From positions 1 through 64,000 of the forward strand of contig CAVPHF010000028.1 in assembly GCA_963704155.1 (NCBI GenBank): a DNA stretch of 64,000 bases, read 5' to 3'. This DNA is from Thiohalocapsa sp963704155 (GTDB lineage Bacteria > Pseudomonadota > Gammaproteobacteria > Chromatiales > Chromatiaceae). The position numbers and the translations under genes were made by a program. Positions within the stretch are counted from its first letter, which is position 1. Each line of letters begins with the position of its first letter. The notes under the pieces are model-generated. The model worked only from the letters and a program-made list of their open reading frames with translations, made no database searches and had not been told where the DNA came from. This document shows positions 17,797-26,297 of this stretch, in pieces.

Positions 17797-18486
17797 TCGC
17801 TGTGCTTGTTCATCATCGTTGCGTCGGTATCCGTCTGCCGATGGGGTATCGGCTCCAGGTGGGGCACGGAGCCGCCGAGCCGTGCCAAGTTGCGCGCGCG
17901 CTCACGTTTGATCAGTGCCTCGAGCCCGTCACGGCAGACTGGCTGCGTTTTGCCTCTCCGTGGGGCAAAAGGCAAGACTCCCTTCCCTTGCAGAACTCCC
18001 CGGCACTACTCGGAGTGCCGACCCTGGGCGGCTGCCGGCCAGCCCGCGTCGGGCTTCGCTATAAACGAGCTGGTAGACTGGGGTGCGTTTGCGAAACCCT
18101 GCATTTCCAGGGCTCAAAATACCACCGGCGCTCGGCTCGGTAACTCAACCCAGCCTCCGGACTGACCCTTGCACACCTCTTGTATCCGAACGCCTGCGGC
18201 CCGGCGCTTGCGACCGGCTCGACGAGGTCAGGGTTGCGAGAAAAGGCGACGGGGGCAGTCGGATATTGGGGTAGCCTGTGCTCCAATCTAGGCGACCGCA
18301 GTTAAAGCGCAGCGCGCGGACGCCCTTGAGCCGACCTTCCGGTGGCCTCCGGTGATCTGAGGCGATTTATGTCAAATCTCATACCAGCTGGCTTGTCTTG
18401 ACGCCCGCCTTCCATGTCGCACCGCCAGTTACATAGCTCGGCTGTGCTCCTCGCGGCGCTCCTCGCAGGCGAACCTCAATCCGGCG
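17797..18486. other. Intergenic region, no gene recognised; ends in dispersed repeat copy A
   Basis: Frames of up to 145 codons exist on the plus strand but have no family resemblance, no good ribosome binding site, and codon usage unlike the neighbours. The right part (18361-18520) is a dispersed repeat annotated separately. Around 18085-18155 there is an inverted motif loosely like one near 585-650. Confidence 0.45.
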
Positions 18487-18520
18487 TCATCTGGTACGAG
18501 ATTTTCCGGCAGTCGCCTTA
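18361..18520 (+). repeat. Dispersed repeat, copy A
   Basis: A segment of about 160 bases starts GGCGATTTATGTCAAATCTC and ends GGTACGAGATTTTCCGGCAG. It aligns along its whole length with 34346-34501, including GTCTTGACGCCC, CGCACCG and the shared end CCTTAG, and its 3' part aligns with 25051-25085. Copy A reaches into the 3' end of the small gene at 18487-18738. Confidence 0.7.
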
Positions 18521-18738
18521 GCTCGCGCCTTCTCGAAGGACCGGAGCAGCATTCCCTTGGCCTTGCGCGTACCTTGGGCGATCGACGTCCAGATATCGGC
18601 CAACGCATTCTGGACAGCAGCCAACGCATCCAGCATTTCCCCATGGCGGGCCCTGGCAATCAGGCGCTGCATGTCCACATCATCCCAGTCGCCGAGCTTG
18701 GCGTCTGCTCTGCGCGGGTCGTCGTCACGGCTGGTCAT
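18487..18738 (-). CDS. Small hypothetical protein
   Basis: 83 residues, strongly charged, with a central amphipathic helix (RARHGEMLDALAAVQNALAD) and a basic C-terminus (FEKARAKATAGKSR). GGTGA lies about 7 bases upstream of the ATG. It has no signal peptide or membrane segment, and I do not recognise a family. The last dozen residues are encoded within dispersed repeat A, which weakens the case for a real gene. Confidence 0.4.
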   Translation of the reverse strand: MTSRDDDPRRADAKLGDWDDVDMQRLIARARHGEMLDALAAVQNALADIWTSIAQGTRKAKGMLLRSFEKARAKATAGKSRTR

Positions 18739-19078
18739 TGAATTTCACCGAGTAAAGATGACAACGGCTCGCAAGTGCAAGCGCACAGGCAAGCCCCGGG
18801 TGCCCCGACCTGGGCGCTTCGCGTCCGCGTCGGACGCAACCCGCAGAATAATGACAGATGCTCATCGAGCCTAAGCCCCACGGAGGTCCAGAGACGGCGG
18901 TTGGATATTGCCGAGTCTTCTCCGGTCGCGCCTTACCATTTCGCGCCAATGGGACGCCGCAGCCGAGTAACTGAGGCAGGGTCGCAGGATAGCCACCGAC
19001 TAGGTGCGTCCGATAGACTCGGGGTCAACGAGAACGCAAAGCACGCCATCCAACTTCGTCGAACAGGTGTCAGACGCC
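18739..19078. other. Intergenic region upstream of gltS
   Basis: No coding frame is supported. It must contain the gltS promoter, but no confident -35/-10 pair was picked out. Confidence 0.4.
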
Positions 19079-20287
19079 ATGGCCATCGAAATCCCGCTGC
19101 CGCTGACGGTGGTGTTCGCCATCCTAGTGCTCTTGGTCGGCCGTTGGCTGATCGGGCGCATCGACTTCCTGGCCCGCTACAGCATCCCCGATCCGGTCGT
19201 GGGCGGGCTGATCGTCGCCCTGTTGCTGACCCTGGTACGGGTCGGCACCGGCACCGAATTGTCTTTCGACATGGGGCTGCAATCGCCGCTGCTGCTGATC
19301 TTCTTCTCTACCGTCGGGCTCGGCGCCGATGTGCGCACCCTGAGCCAGGGCGGACGCAAGCTGCTGGCGCTGCTGGCCGTGGTGGTGGTGGCCCTGGTGC
19401 TGCAAAACGTCGTCGGCGTAGCCATCGCGCTTGGGCTTGATTTGAATCCACTGATGGGTATCCTCGGCGGCTCGGCGACGCTGGCGGGCGGGCATGGCAC
19501 CGGCGCCGCCTACGGGCAAGTGTTCGGCGAGGTGAACGGTCTACAGGGCGCGGTCGAGGTGGCCATGGCCTGCGCTACCTTTGGGTTGATCCTGGGCGGT
19601 GTCCTCGGCGGACCTGTAGCGCAATGGCTGATACGCCGGCATCGGTTGCAGCCGGAGGCGCAGACTCCGGCACTGCTCGGCCCCGGCGAGGTGCCGCGGG
19701 ACGAACGCCGTGCCCTGAGCCCGGAATCACTGATCGAGACCATCCTGGTGCTCATGTTCTGCATGGGTGTCGGCACACTGCTGGCCGAACATCTAGCCAT
19801 CCCGGGCATCACCTTGCCGACCTTCGTCTGGTGCCTGCTGGTGGGCATCATCCTGCGCAATGCCCTGAGTCTGAGCGGGCTGTACCGCATCGACGGTCCC
19901 ACCATCGAACTCATGGGCACCGTCAGCCTGTCGCTGTTCCTGGCCATGGCGCTGATGTCCCTTCGATTGTGGGAGCTGGTCAACCTGGCTCTTCCGATCC
20001 TGTTCATCCTGCTCGCCCAGGGGTTGCTCGCGGTGCTGCTGGTGGTGTTCCTAACCTTCCAAGTCATGGGCCGCAACTATGATGCCGCCGTGATTGCCGC
20101 CGGCCAATGCGGTTTTCAGCTTGGCGCAACGCCCACCGCGATCGCCAACATGCAGGCGGTGACCAGTCGCCACGGGGTGTCGCCGATGGCCTTCCTGCTG
20201 GTGCCCATCATCGGCGCCTTCCTGATCGACATCTGCAACGCCCTGGTCATTCAGGGCTTCTTGGCGCTGCCGTGGTTCGGGTTCTGA
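19079..20287 (+). CDS. gltS: Sodium/glutamate symporter GltS
   Basis: 402 residues with about ten membrane segments and family blocks: IPDPVVGGLIVALLLTLV, FFSTVGLGAD, LMGILGGSATLAGGHGTG (the Gly-rich re-entrant loop), and in the second half CQFGLGATP-like QCGFQLGATPTAIANMQAV. It takes up glutamate with sodium across the inner membrane. The ATG at 19079 has AGGTG about 9 bases upstream. The longer frame from 19004 adds a non-homologous leader. Directly downstream (195-base gap) is a TAXI-family substrate-binding protein, an unusual partner because GltS normally works without one. Confidence 0.95.
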   Translation: MAIEIPLPLTVVFAILVLLVGRWLIGRIDFLARYSIPDPVVGGLIVALLLTLVRVGTGTELSFDMGLQSPLLLIFFSTVGLGADVRTLSQGGRKLLALLAVVVVALVLQNVVGVAIALGLDLNPLMGILGGSATLAGGHGTGAAYGQVFGEVNGLQGAVEVAMACATFGLILGGVLGGPVAQWLIRRHRLQPEAQTPALLGPGEVPRDERRALSPESLIETILVLMFCMGVGTLLAEHLAIPGITLPTFVWCLLVGIILRNALSLSGLYRIDGPTIELMGTVSLSLFLAMALMSLRLWELVNLALPILFILLAQGLLAVLLVVFLTFQVMGRNYDAAVIAAGQCGFQLGATPTAIANMQAVTSRHGVSPMAFLLVPIIGAFLIDICNALVIQGFLALPWFGF

Positions 20288-20400
20288 GCATGGTCATATC
20301 AGCACGCATCGAAACCAGCATCACAACAGGCATCGCTTTGGCGCAAATGCCCCGAGGGCGCGCGCGCCGAGTTCCTGCGATCGGTGACTACTGGTCGGTA

Positions 20401-20464
20401 GGAATCCGTCGAAATCGGGATCCAAATGGATTCCGATCCGGATTCGGACTTCTATTTCGATCCG
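20401..20464. repeat. Degenerate GATCC-type hexamer array between gltS and the TAXI gene
   Basis: Repeated hexamers of the type GGATCC, GATTCC and GATCCG run with partial dyad symmetry (ATCGGGATCCAAATGGATTC). The array belongs to the same class as the arrays near 13148, 40211 and 44420. It lies in the leader of the TAXI gene and could form a hairpin in the transcript. Confidence 0.55.
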
Positions 20465-20481
20465 TAACTCATCGCTTGTCG

Positions 20482-22011
20482 GTGTTCAGCGCCAGCGTAC
20501 TCAGACTCGCCCTGGTGATGTTCGCGCTGCTCCTGGCCGGTTGCCTAGACGCTCCAGACAAGTCCAGCGTCACCCAGGTTGTGCAAGAACGCCTGACCCA
20601 GGCCCTCGGCACCGACGCAATGGAGCTCACCAGCCTGCGGCGTCTCGGCAGCGGCCCGCTGGACGCCGGCGCGGACGGACGCAAACGTCGCATCGTCTAC
20701 TACAACGCTGTGCTCACCTTTGCCCGCGACCTGGATTTCTCTTCCTGGGACACCCTCAATGTTGCCGCCTTCAGCAACCTGCTCGGTGCCACCGAGCGCG
20801 GCATCGACGGCCTCGAACAGGATGGCAACAGCGCGGGCGACAGGGTCTATGTCCGCGGCAGCGTCAGCTTCGAGCGCGGCGCCGATGGCTGGACGCCAGT
20901 GGATGTCTTTCACCCAGGGGTTGGCGTAGCGACGGCGGGCCCAGCCGGCGCCGCGGAATCACGCCGCATCATCGAGCAAATCAACGCGCTGCTGACCCAG
21001 ACGGGCGACCATCCCAAGGAGCGCGAGCTTATCATCACCGAGGTGCTGGACGGCGCCTACGGAGACATCACCTTGCGGCTCGGCCGCCTGGAGCGGGCGC
21101 TGATCATCGCTGGCGGCTCACCGGACGGCGAATACGCCCGCGTGGCACGGCTGTTGGCGGCCGAGCTGATCGCCGAGGGAACGCCGTCCAAGGCCGTGCA
21201 GAGCAGCGGCAGCAAGGAGAACCTTGAGCTGCTGCGCGCAGGCAAGGTCGACATCGCATTCGCGCAGAACAACGTCGCGGCCCGGGCACTGCTTGGCACC
21301 CAGCCCTTCGCCGAGCTTGGCCCTCAATACGACCTGCTGGCACTGGCCAGCCTGTTCCCGGAGCCCGTGCACCTCATCGTCGCAGCCGACTCACCGATCG
21401 GCAGCGTGCAGGACCTGGCCGGCAAGCGGGTCGACATCGGCAATCCCGGCTCCGGCTCCTACCTCAATGCCGTCGCGCTGCTCGCCGCTGCCGGCATCGA
21501 GCTCTCCGACCTCGGCGCCGTCCACAACGCCGGTCTGGCCGGTGGCTTGGAATTGCTCAACAGTGGAGAGGCCGATGCCGTTATTGCCACCATTGGCGCT
21601 CCTGCGCGCGCCCTGCAGCGGGTTGCTGCCGACGGCCGCATTCGGCTGCTGCCGCTGAGCGCCGAGCTGCGCGACCTGCTGACCCGAGAAGGCGCGGGCT
21701 ACGTCCCCATCGTGCTGCCCGCGTCCACCTATCCGGGCCAACGCGAGCCGGTGCCGACGGTCGCCGTCTCCGCCCTGCTCGCGGCAGGCGCCGCGCTGCC
21801 GGGGACAGACGTGGATCGCGTGCTCACGGCCCTGTTTGATCGCATCGACTTCGTACGCGCGGGCAGCGCCGCCGGCTCGCTGATCACACCGGCTACCGCC
21901 GAGATCGGACTCACCATCCCGCTGCATCCGGCGGCCATCGAATTCTATGGGCGCTTGCTGCCGTCGCCATCACAGGAAACTGCCCGTCCGGGTTCCGCTG
22001 GCACAGAATAG
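20482..22011 (+). CDS. TAXI-family substrate-binding lipoprotein
   Basis: About 509 residues from a GTG at 20482. This start gives a lipoprotein signal with the lipobox LLLAGC about 20 residues in. A longer in-frame start at 20290 would run through the hexamer array and is less likely. An N-terminal domain of about 165 residues of unknown type precedes the TAXI domain, which begins LIIAGGSPDGEYARVARLLA and continues ENLELLRAGKVDIAFAQNN, VDIGNPGSGSYLNAVALLAA and GEADAVIATIGAP. TAXI proteins bind ligands such as glutamate for TRAP transporters. No TRAP membrane subunit (DctQM) is visible nearby; the only adjacent transporter is GltS. The protein may therefore deliver substrate to GltS (inference). 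Confidence 0.88.
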   Translation: MFSASVLRLALVMFALLLAGCLDAPDKSSVTQVVQERLTQALGTDAMELTSLRRLGSGPLDAGADGRKRRIVYYNAVLTFARDLDFSSWDTLNVAAFSNLLGATERGIDGLEQDGNSAGDRVYVRGSVSFERGADGWTPVDVFHPGVGVATAGPAGAAESRRIIEQINALLTQTGDHPKERELIITEVLDGAYGDITLRLGRLERALIIAGGSPDGEYARVARLLAAELIAEGTPSKAVQSSGSKENLELLRAGKVDIAFAQNNVAARALLGTQPFAELGPQYDLLALASLFPEPVHLIVAADSPIGSVQDLAGKRVDIGNPGSGSYLNAVALLAAAGIELSDLGAVHNAGLAGGLELLNSGEADAVIATIGAPARALQRVAADGRIRLLPLSAELRDLLTREGAGYVPIVLPASTYPGQREPVPTVAVSALLAAGAALPGTDVDRVLTALFDRIDFVRAGSAAGSLITPATAEIGLTIPLHPAAIEFYGRLLPSPSQETARPGSAGTE

Positions 22012-22382
22012 GAAGGCTTGAGGGGATAGGGGCTTCAGTTTCGTGCTCAATCCAGACCAACTGACGATCACGATCGTTATCTGCTCAGGGACCGCCCATA
22101 GCCAGTCAGTGGTGGTTATTGGCCGAGGATCGCACCCTGCTCACTGACTGACTCGGCGCGGGCCTGCCGACGGGAAACGGGATGGGGATGGGATCAGCGA
22201 TCAGCGATCAGCTGCTTGCCAATGGGGCCGATGGCCGCCCACTGCGGTGAGACGATACCGGCGCCGCGGCCACACCATTGCCTCCCGACGGCGGCTGAGC
22301 GTGAAACCAGCAGTAATGGAAACATGAAGCTGCTGCACGCCGGCAAGGTCGCGCTCGGACTGCTCAGGGGGTCCGGAATCGC
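22012..22382. other. Intergenic region between convergent genes
   Basis: No gene seen. It contains a short direct repeat of CAGCGAT (22196-22212). A very short plus-strand frame at 22324-22386 reading KLLHAGKV is too short to call. No convincing intrinsic terminator was found for either flanking gene. Confidence 0.4.
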
Positions 22383-23288
22383 TTAGCCTTTGCCGCGCGT
22401 CCGCGTGTTGCCCAGGGTTGCGCGCTTCTCGATGAATTCGATCACCATGCCCGCGATATCCTTGCCCGTCGAGCCTTCGATGCCTTCCAGCCCCGGCGAA
22501 GAGTTCACCTCCATCACGACCGGGCCGTGGTTGGAACGCAGCAAGTCGACACCGGCGACGTTGAGCCCCATGGTTTGGGCGGCACGCACGGCGGTGGAGC
22601 GCTCCTCCGGCGTGATGCGCACAACCGTCGCACTGCCGCCTCGGTGAAGATTGGAACGGAATTCGCCTTCCTTGCCCTGGCGCTTCATTGTCGCCACCAC
22701 CTTGTCGCCGATGACGAAGCAGCGCAGGTCGGCGCCGCCGGCCTCTTTGATGAATTCCTGCACCAGAATATTCACGTTCAGGCCCATGAATGCCTCAATG
22801 ACGCTTTCGGCGGCCTGGCGCGTCTCCGCCAAGACGACGCCGATGCCCTGGGTGCCCTCAAGCAGCTTAATCACCAGCGGTGCACCGCCGACCATCTTGA
22901 TCAGGTCTTGAATGTCGTCCGGTTTGTGGGCGAAGCCGGTCACCGGCAGCCCGATGCCCTTGCGCGAGAGCAGTTGCAGCGAGCGCAGCTTGTCGCGGGA
23001 GCGGGTCAGCGCCACCGATTCGTTCAGTGGAAATACGCCCATCATTTCGAATTGGCGCAACACCGCGGTGCCGTAGAAGGTCACCGATGCGCCGATGCGT
23101 GGGATGACCGCGTCGAACCCCTCGAGCTGCTCACCGCCATAGTGGATCTGCGGGCGCATCGAGGTGATGTTCATGTAGCAGCGGAGTACGTCGAAGACCC
23201 TCGCCTCGTGACCGCGGGCCCCGGCGGCCTCAACCAGGCGCTTCGTCGAGTAGAGCTTCGGATTGCGAGACAGGACGGCAAGCTTCAT
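22383..23288 (-). CDS. rimK: Ribosomal protein S6--L-glutamate ligase RimK (ATP-grasp)
   Basis: 301 residues, the normal RimK length, starting MKLAVLSRNPKLYSTKRLVE. ATP-grasp landmarks: PRIGASVTFYGTAVLRQFE, PLVIKLLEGTQGIGVVLAE (ATP-binding loop), DLRCFVIGDKVVATMKRQ, SNLHRGGSA and VMEVNSSPGLEGIE (metal ligands). It adds glutamate residues to the C-terminus of S6 or related targets using ATP. The ATG at 23288 has GAGGT about 6 bases upstream. It is convergent with the TAXI gene and divergent from the channel gene. Confidence 0.95.
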   Translation of the reverse strand: MKLAVLSRNPKLYSTKRLVEAAGARGHEARVFDVLRCYMNITSMRPQIHYGGEQLEGFDAVIPRIGASVTFYGTAVLRQFEMMGVFPLNESVALTRSRDKLRSLQLLSRKGIGLPVTGFAHKPDDIQDLIKMVGGAPLVIKLLEGTQGIGVVLAETRQAAESVIEAFMGLNVNILVQEFIKEAGGADLRCFVIGDKVVATMKRQGKEGEFRSNLHRGGSATVVRITPEERSTAVRAAQTMGLNVAGVDLLRSNHGPVVMEVNSSPGLEGIEGSTGKDIAGMVIEFIEKRATLGNTRTRGKG

Positions 23289-23877
23289 TAGGTACCTCGC
23301 ATGCGAGTGCATGGGATGGAAGTGAGGCCCGCTCAGCCGGGCGAGTCGGATGCCCCGCACGGGCTTGGGCCCGCCCCGGAAGAGGGGCACAGCGAATGGC
23401 GTCCGAAACGCAACCAGATCAGGGCATCGAGTCTGTCGCGCCGACGTTCGAGCAACACACCATAGTCACTAGCAAGCTCCTCGTCCAGGGAGATACCCGT
23501 CCGGACATCGAGTTAGCAGCGATCAAGCTGGTTACATTCGGCTTGGCAACAGTCGTTGAGTCCCCGCAAGGGGCAAGGCCGGACCGCTCCAGCTCGGCTA
23601 TGCCTCGACGCTCGCTAGGCCGAGCGGGCTATCGCTGGGATCCTTGGGGTCAATAGGAGACGAGACGATAGAATGGCCAATCGGGTAGGCGTTGGTCCTG
23701 CCCGCCTTCGCGCCGCTGGTCGCGCAAGCAGGTGGTCTTCGGGCTGGCTAGGGGGGCAGGCGTTCCTGTTATCATCCCTTTGCTCCAACTTCCCGATCCC
23801 GAACAGTCTTCAACGAAGGTCGATGATCGATTGCGACTGCGGAGATCCGGCGCTTCGGGCTCGCCACCAACTCGTGG
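23289..23877. other. Intergenic region between rimK and the channel gene
   Basis: 589 bases between divergent genes. An 86-codon plus-strand frame (23396-23656) shows no family resemblance and is not called. The region presumably carries two divergent promoters. Nothing else was recognised. Confidence 0.4.
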
Positions 23878-24957
23878 ATGTCACTCATGAGGCTGCTCGC
23901 TTTCCTTCTCTGGCTTGGTCTCTCGCTCGCGCCCGTGACGCACACTGCGGCGGAAAGCTCCGAGGTGATGACCGTCGCGACGCGTGATGTACCGCCCTTT
24001 GCAATGAAGGACGAAAGCGGCCGTTGGCACGGCATCAGCATTGAGCTGTGGCGCACCATAGCGACGAAGCTGGGTTTGGAGTATCGCTTCCGCGAAATGG
24101 GACTCAAAGAGATGCTGGATGCGGTCGAGCGCAAGGAGGTCGATGCCGCCGTCGCCGGGCTGACCATCACCGGCGAGCGGGAAAAGCGGATGGACTTTAC
24201 TCACCCCTTCTTGAGCTCTGGCCTGGGGATCGCGGTGCGGATCGATACCGGCAGCGGTTGGTTGGCTGTCAGTCAGCGTTTTTTGTCCGCTCGATTTCTC
24301 CGCGTCATCGCCAGTTTGCTTGGGCTCCTGTTATTGGTCGGGATACTGGTCTGGCTATTCGAGCGGCGCCACAACGCCCAGTTCGGCGGTACGCCCGCGG
24401 CGGGGATTGGTGCCGGCCTCTGGTGGTCTGCCGTCACCATGACGACCGTAGGCTACGGCGACAAGGCTCCTCAGACCCCGGCGGGAAGGGTGGTGGCCCT
24501 GATTTGGATGTTCGCCGGCATCATCATCATCTCCTCTTTTACCGCCGCAATTGCCACGGCGCTCACCATCGGTGAGCTTGGGGGCAAGGTGAAGGACACG
24601 GACGACCTGCCGCGCGCGCGGATCGCCACCGTTGCCGACACGACAAGCGTGCAGTATCTCACCAGCGCACGACTCAACTTTCGCGCCAAGGCTAGTCTAG
24701 CGGAGGCCCTGAATAGCTTGGTTGGAGGTACAGTAGATGCCGTGGTTTACGACAAACCTATTCTAAGCTACCAGATACATCGCCAACTCGATGACGAACT
24801 CCGCATGCTGTCGGCGCGCGTTGAGCGCCAGGATTACGGGATTGCCATTCCTTCTGGGAGTCCGCGACGCGAGGCCATGAACCAAGCACTCCTTGAGAGC
24901 CTACGTGACCCCGCATGGGAGGAATTGCTGTTTCGATACCTCGGAGGAACTGAATAA
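23878..24957 (+). CDS. GluR0-like ligand-gated potassium channel
   Basis: 359 residues. After a signal peptide (about 1-25) comes the first lobe of a periplasmic amino-acid-binding domain, with TVATRDVPPFAMKDESG and GLTITGEREKRMDFTHPF; the Arg in GER is the usual carboxylate ligand. Then a membrane helix (about 141-161), a pore loop with WWSAVTMTTVGYGDK carrying the potassium filter TVGYGD (about 190-195), a second helix (about 204-229), and the second lobe (ATVADTTSVQYLTSARL; DAVVYDKPILSYQ; YGIAIPSGSPRREAMNQALL). This is the S1-M1-P-M2-S2 order of prokaryotic ionotropic glutamate receptors, not a plain binding protein. The ligand is probably an amino acid; glutamate is suggested by the neighbourhood only. 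Start at 23878 or 23887. Confidence 0.93.
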   Translation: MSLMRLLAFLLWLGLSLAPVTHTAAESSEVMTVATRDVPPFAMKDESGRWHGISIELWRTIATKLGLEYRFREMGLKEMLDAVERKEVDAAVAGLTITGEREKRMDFTHPFLSSGLGIAVRIDTGSGWLAVSQRFLSARFLRVIASLLGLLLLVGILVWLFERRHNAQFGGTPAAGIGAGLWWSAVTMTTVGYGDKAPQTPAGRVVALIWMFAGIIIISSFTAAIATALTIGELGGKVKDTDDLPRARIATVADTTSVQYLTSARLNFRAKASLAEALNSLVGGTVDAVVYDKPILSYQIHRQLDDELRMLSARVERQDYGIAIPSGSPRREAMNQALLESLRDPAWEELLFRYLGGTE

Positions 24958-25050
24958 GGGAATTGGCTTGTCCCGGCTCTGGAAAGGCCGGAATCCGAGG
25001 GGATGGCGCGCTTGGCGCTTTCTGGCTCAAAACGGCGGATCTCACCAACT

Positions 25051-25085
25051 CGGCGCTACCTGGTACGAGATGTTCCGACAATCGG
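25051..25085 (+). repeat. Dispersed repeat, partial copy C
   Basis: CGGCGCTACCTGGTACGAGA followed by TGTTCCGACAATCGG aligns with the 3' end of copy A (18484-18513) and of copy B (34461-34494). The 5' part of the repeat is not recognisable here. It lies in the spacer between the convergent channel and hydrolase genes. Confidence 0.55.
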
Positions 25086-25178
25086 ATGAGTTCATTGAGG
25101 CAGTATGCGTTAACCCAGTTCTGCCTCGGCATACCCGGCCTCGAACCTGTTCGGCGTCGGCTGGCGAGCTTTGGTTCA

Positions 25179-26246
25179 TCATGGCGACAGGAATCCCCAG
25201 TCCGCGAGACAGCGCCGCACTTGCGCGCATACCAGCCGGTGTCCGGCCGGGCTGTAGTGCACGCTGTCGTACGGGAGGAACAGCCGTGTCGGGTCCGGCT
25301 GGCGCGCGAAGTCTGTATAGAGGTCGCAGACCGCCAAGTCGTGCGCTTGCAGCAACTGAAGCGCCGTTCGACGAGGCCCGGAGAAGCCGTCAGGATCCGT
25401 GACGTCGTTCAGTTCCGGGAACAATACGAAGCCGAAGGGCACTTGGGCCGCTTCAGTCAGCGCCGCAAAGCGGTCCAGGTCCGCGAAGAACCGCGCCCGG
25501 ACCTCCGGTTGCTCCCAGGCCCTCACCACGGACCGCATCCACTTGGTGTGATATTGCTCGCGCTTGTCCGCATTCATCAGCGCATACCGGAGCCGAGTGC
25601 TCAACTCAGAGAGAAAGCGGGCAGCATAGGTGCCGCCGACCCTGTCTTTGACGCGCGCGACCCAGTTGGGCGTGTGGGCGCCCTCTGCGTGGCGCCGCAT
25701 TTCTCGCGCCGGCGCGGATGCCTCCATCTCCGCGAAGTCGTTCAGGGTCACGCCAACCACCACGGCGGACGGTTCGAGGCCGAAGAAGTCGAGCTCGGCG
25801 AGCGACAGATAGTGCCCGAAGCTGTAGGCGTTGACCCCGAGATTCAGGATCACCGGCGGTCGGGAACCGGGCGCCGCAACGGGGTCGGCGGACTCTAGGC
25901 ACTCCGTGAAGCGGTCTTCGGCACGCACACCCGCACCGAACACGACGGAGTCCCCGAGGAAGGCGATCCGTGCACGATCTGCCGGCGTCGACGCAAAGGA
26001 CTGGTCGCGAAAGCCCTGCGAGTTGATGTTGATGGGTATTTCCCGATAGCCGGGGCCGTTGAACAGACCGGAAAAGCCCGCGCGATAGATGTACCCGAGT
26101 TGCGGATGCGGCACGAATAGCCCGGCCGGATAGCCGTAACCTTCGATGGCCTTGACGCTGCCCATCGACACATAGGCCCAGCCGGCCAGTTGCAGTAGCA
26201 ACGCGACGAAAACCAACCAAGCACCAAAGAGCAAGATGCTTTTCAT
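25179..26246 (-). CDS. SGNH/GDSL-type hydrolase, membrane-anchored
   Basis: 355 residues. An N-terminal membrane anchor (SILLFGAWLVFVALLLQLAG) precedes an SGNH hydrolase fold with block I FLGDSVVFGAGV (catalytic Ser), NLGVNAYSF with the block II Gly, VGVTLNDF with the Asn of block III, and DSVHYSPAGHRL near the C-terminus with the catalytic Asp and His. Such proteins are esterases or acetyl-transfer partners acting on cell-envelope glycans or lipids. The substrate cannot be told. The gene is followed upstream by a membrane-protein gene on the same strand. Confidence 0.85.
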   Translation of the reverse strand: MKSILLFGAWLVFVALLLQLAGWAYVSMGSVKAIEGYGYPAGLFVPHPQLGYIYRAGFSGLFNGPGYREIPININSQGFRDQSFASTPADRARIAFLGDSVVFGAGVRAEDRFTECLESADPVAAPGSRPPVILNLGVNAYSFGHYLSLAELDFFGLEPSAVVVGVTLNDFAEMEASAPAREMRRHAEGAHTPNWVARVKDRVGGTYAARFLSELSTRLRYALMNADKREQYHTKWMRSVVRAWEQPEVRARFFADLDRFAALTEAAQVPFGFVLFPELNDVTDPDGFSGPRRTALQLLQAHDLAVCDLYTDFARQPDPTRLFLPYDSVHYSPAGHRLVCAQVRRCLADWGFLSP

Positions 26247-26297
26247 GGATAGACGAAGCTCGCGATTTCCTCGCGGTGCTGCCGCGGGCGACCCGGA

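Noticed and set aside
17733..18143. 137-codon plus-strand frame
   Set aside because: Atypical composition, no ribosome binding site, no recognisable domain.
20290..20481. N-terminal extension of the TAXI protein from the ATG at 20290
   Set aside because: It would run through a hexamer array and place the lipobox about 80 residues in, unsuitable for a lipoprotein signal; the GTG at 20482 fits better.
22324..22386. Tiny frame reading KLLHAGKV, similar to part of the TAXI protein
   Set aside because: Only about eight residues are similar; too short to call a relic.
23396..23656. 86-codon frame in the rimK-channel spacer
   Set aside because: No homology and poor start context; it overlaps the likely promoter region.
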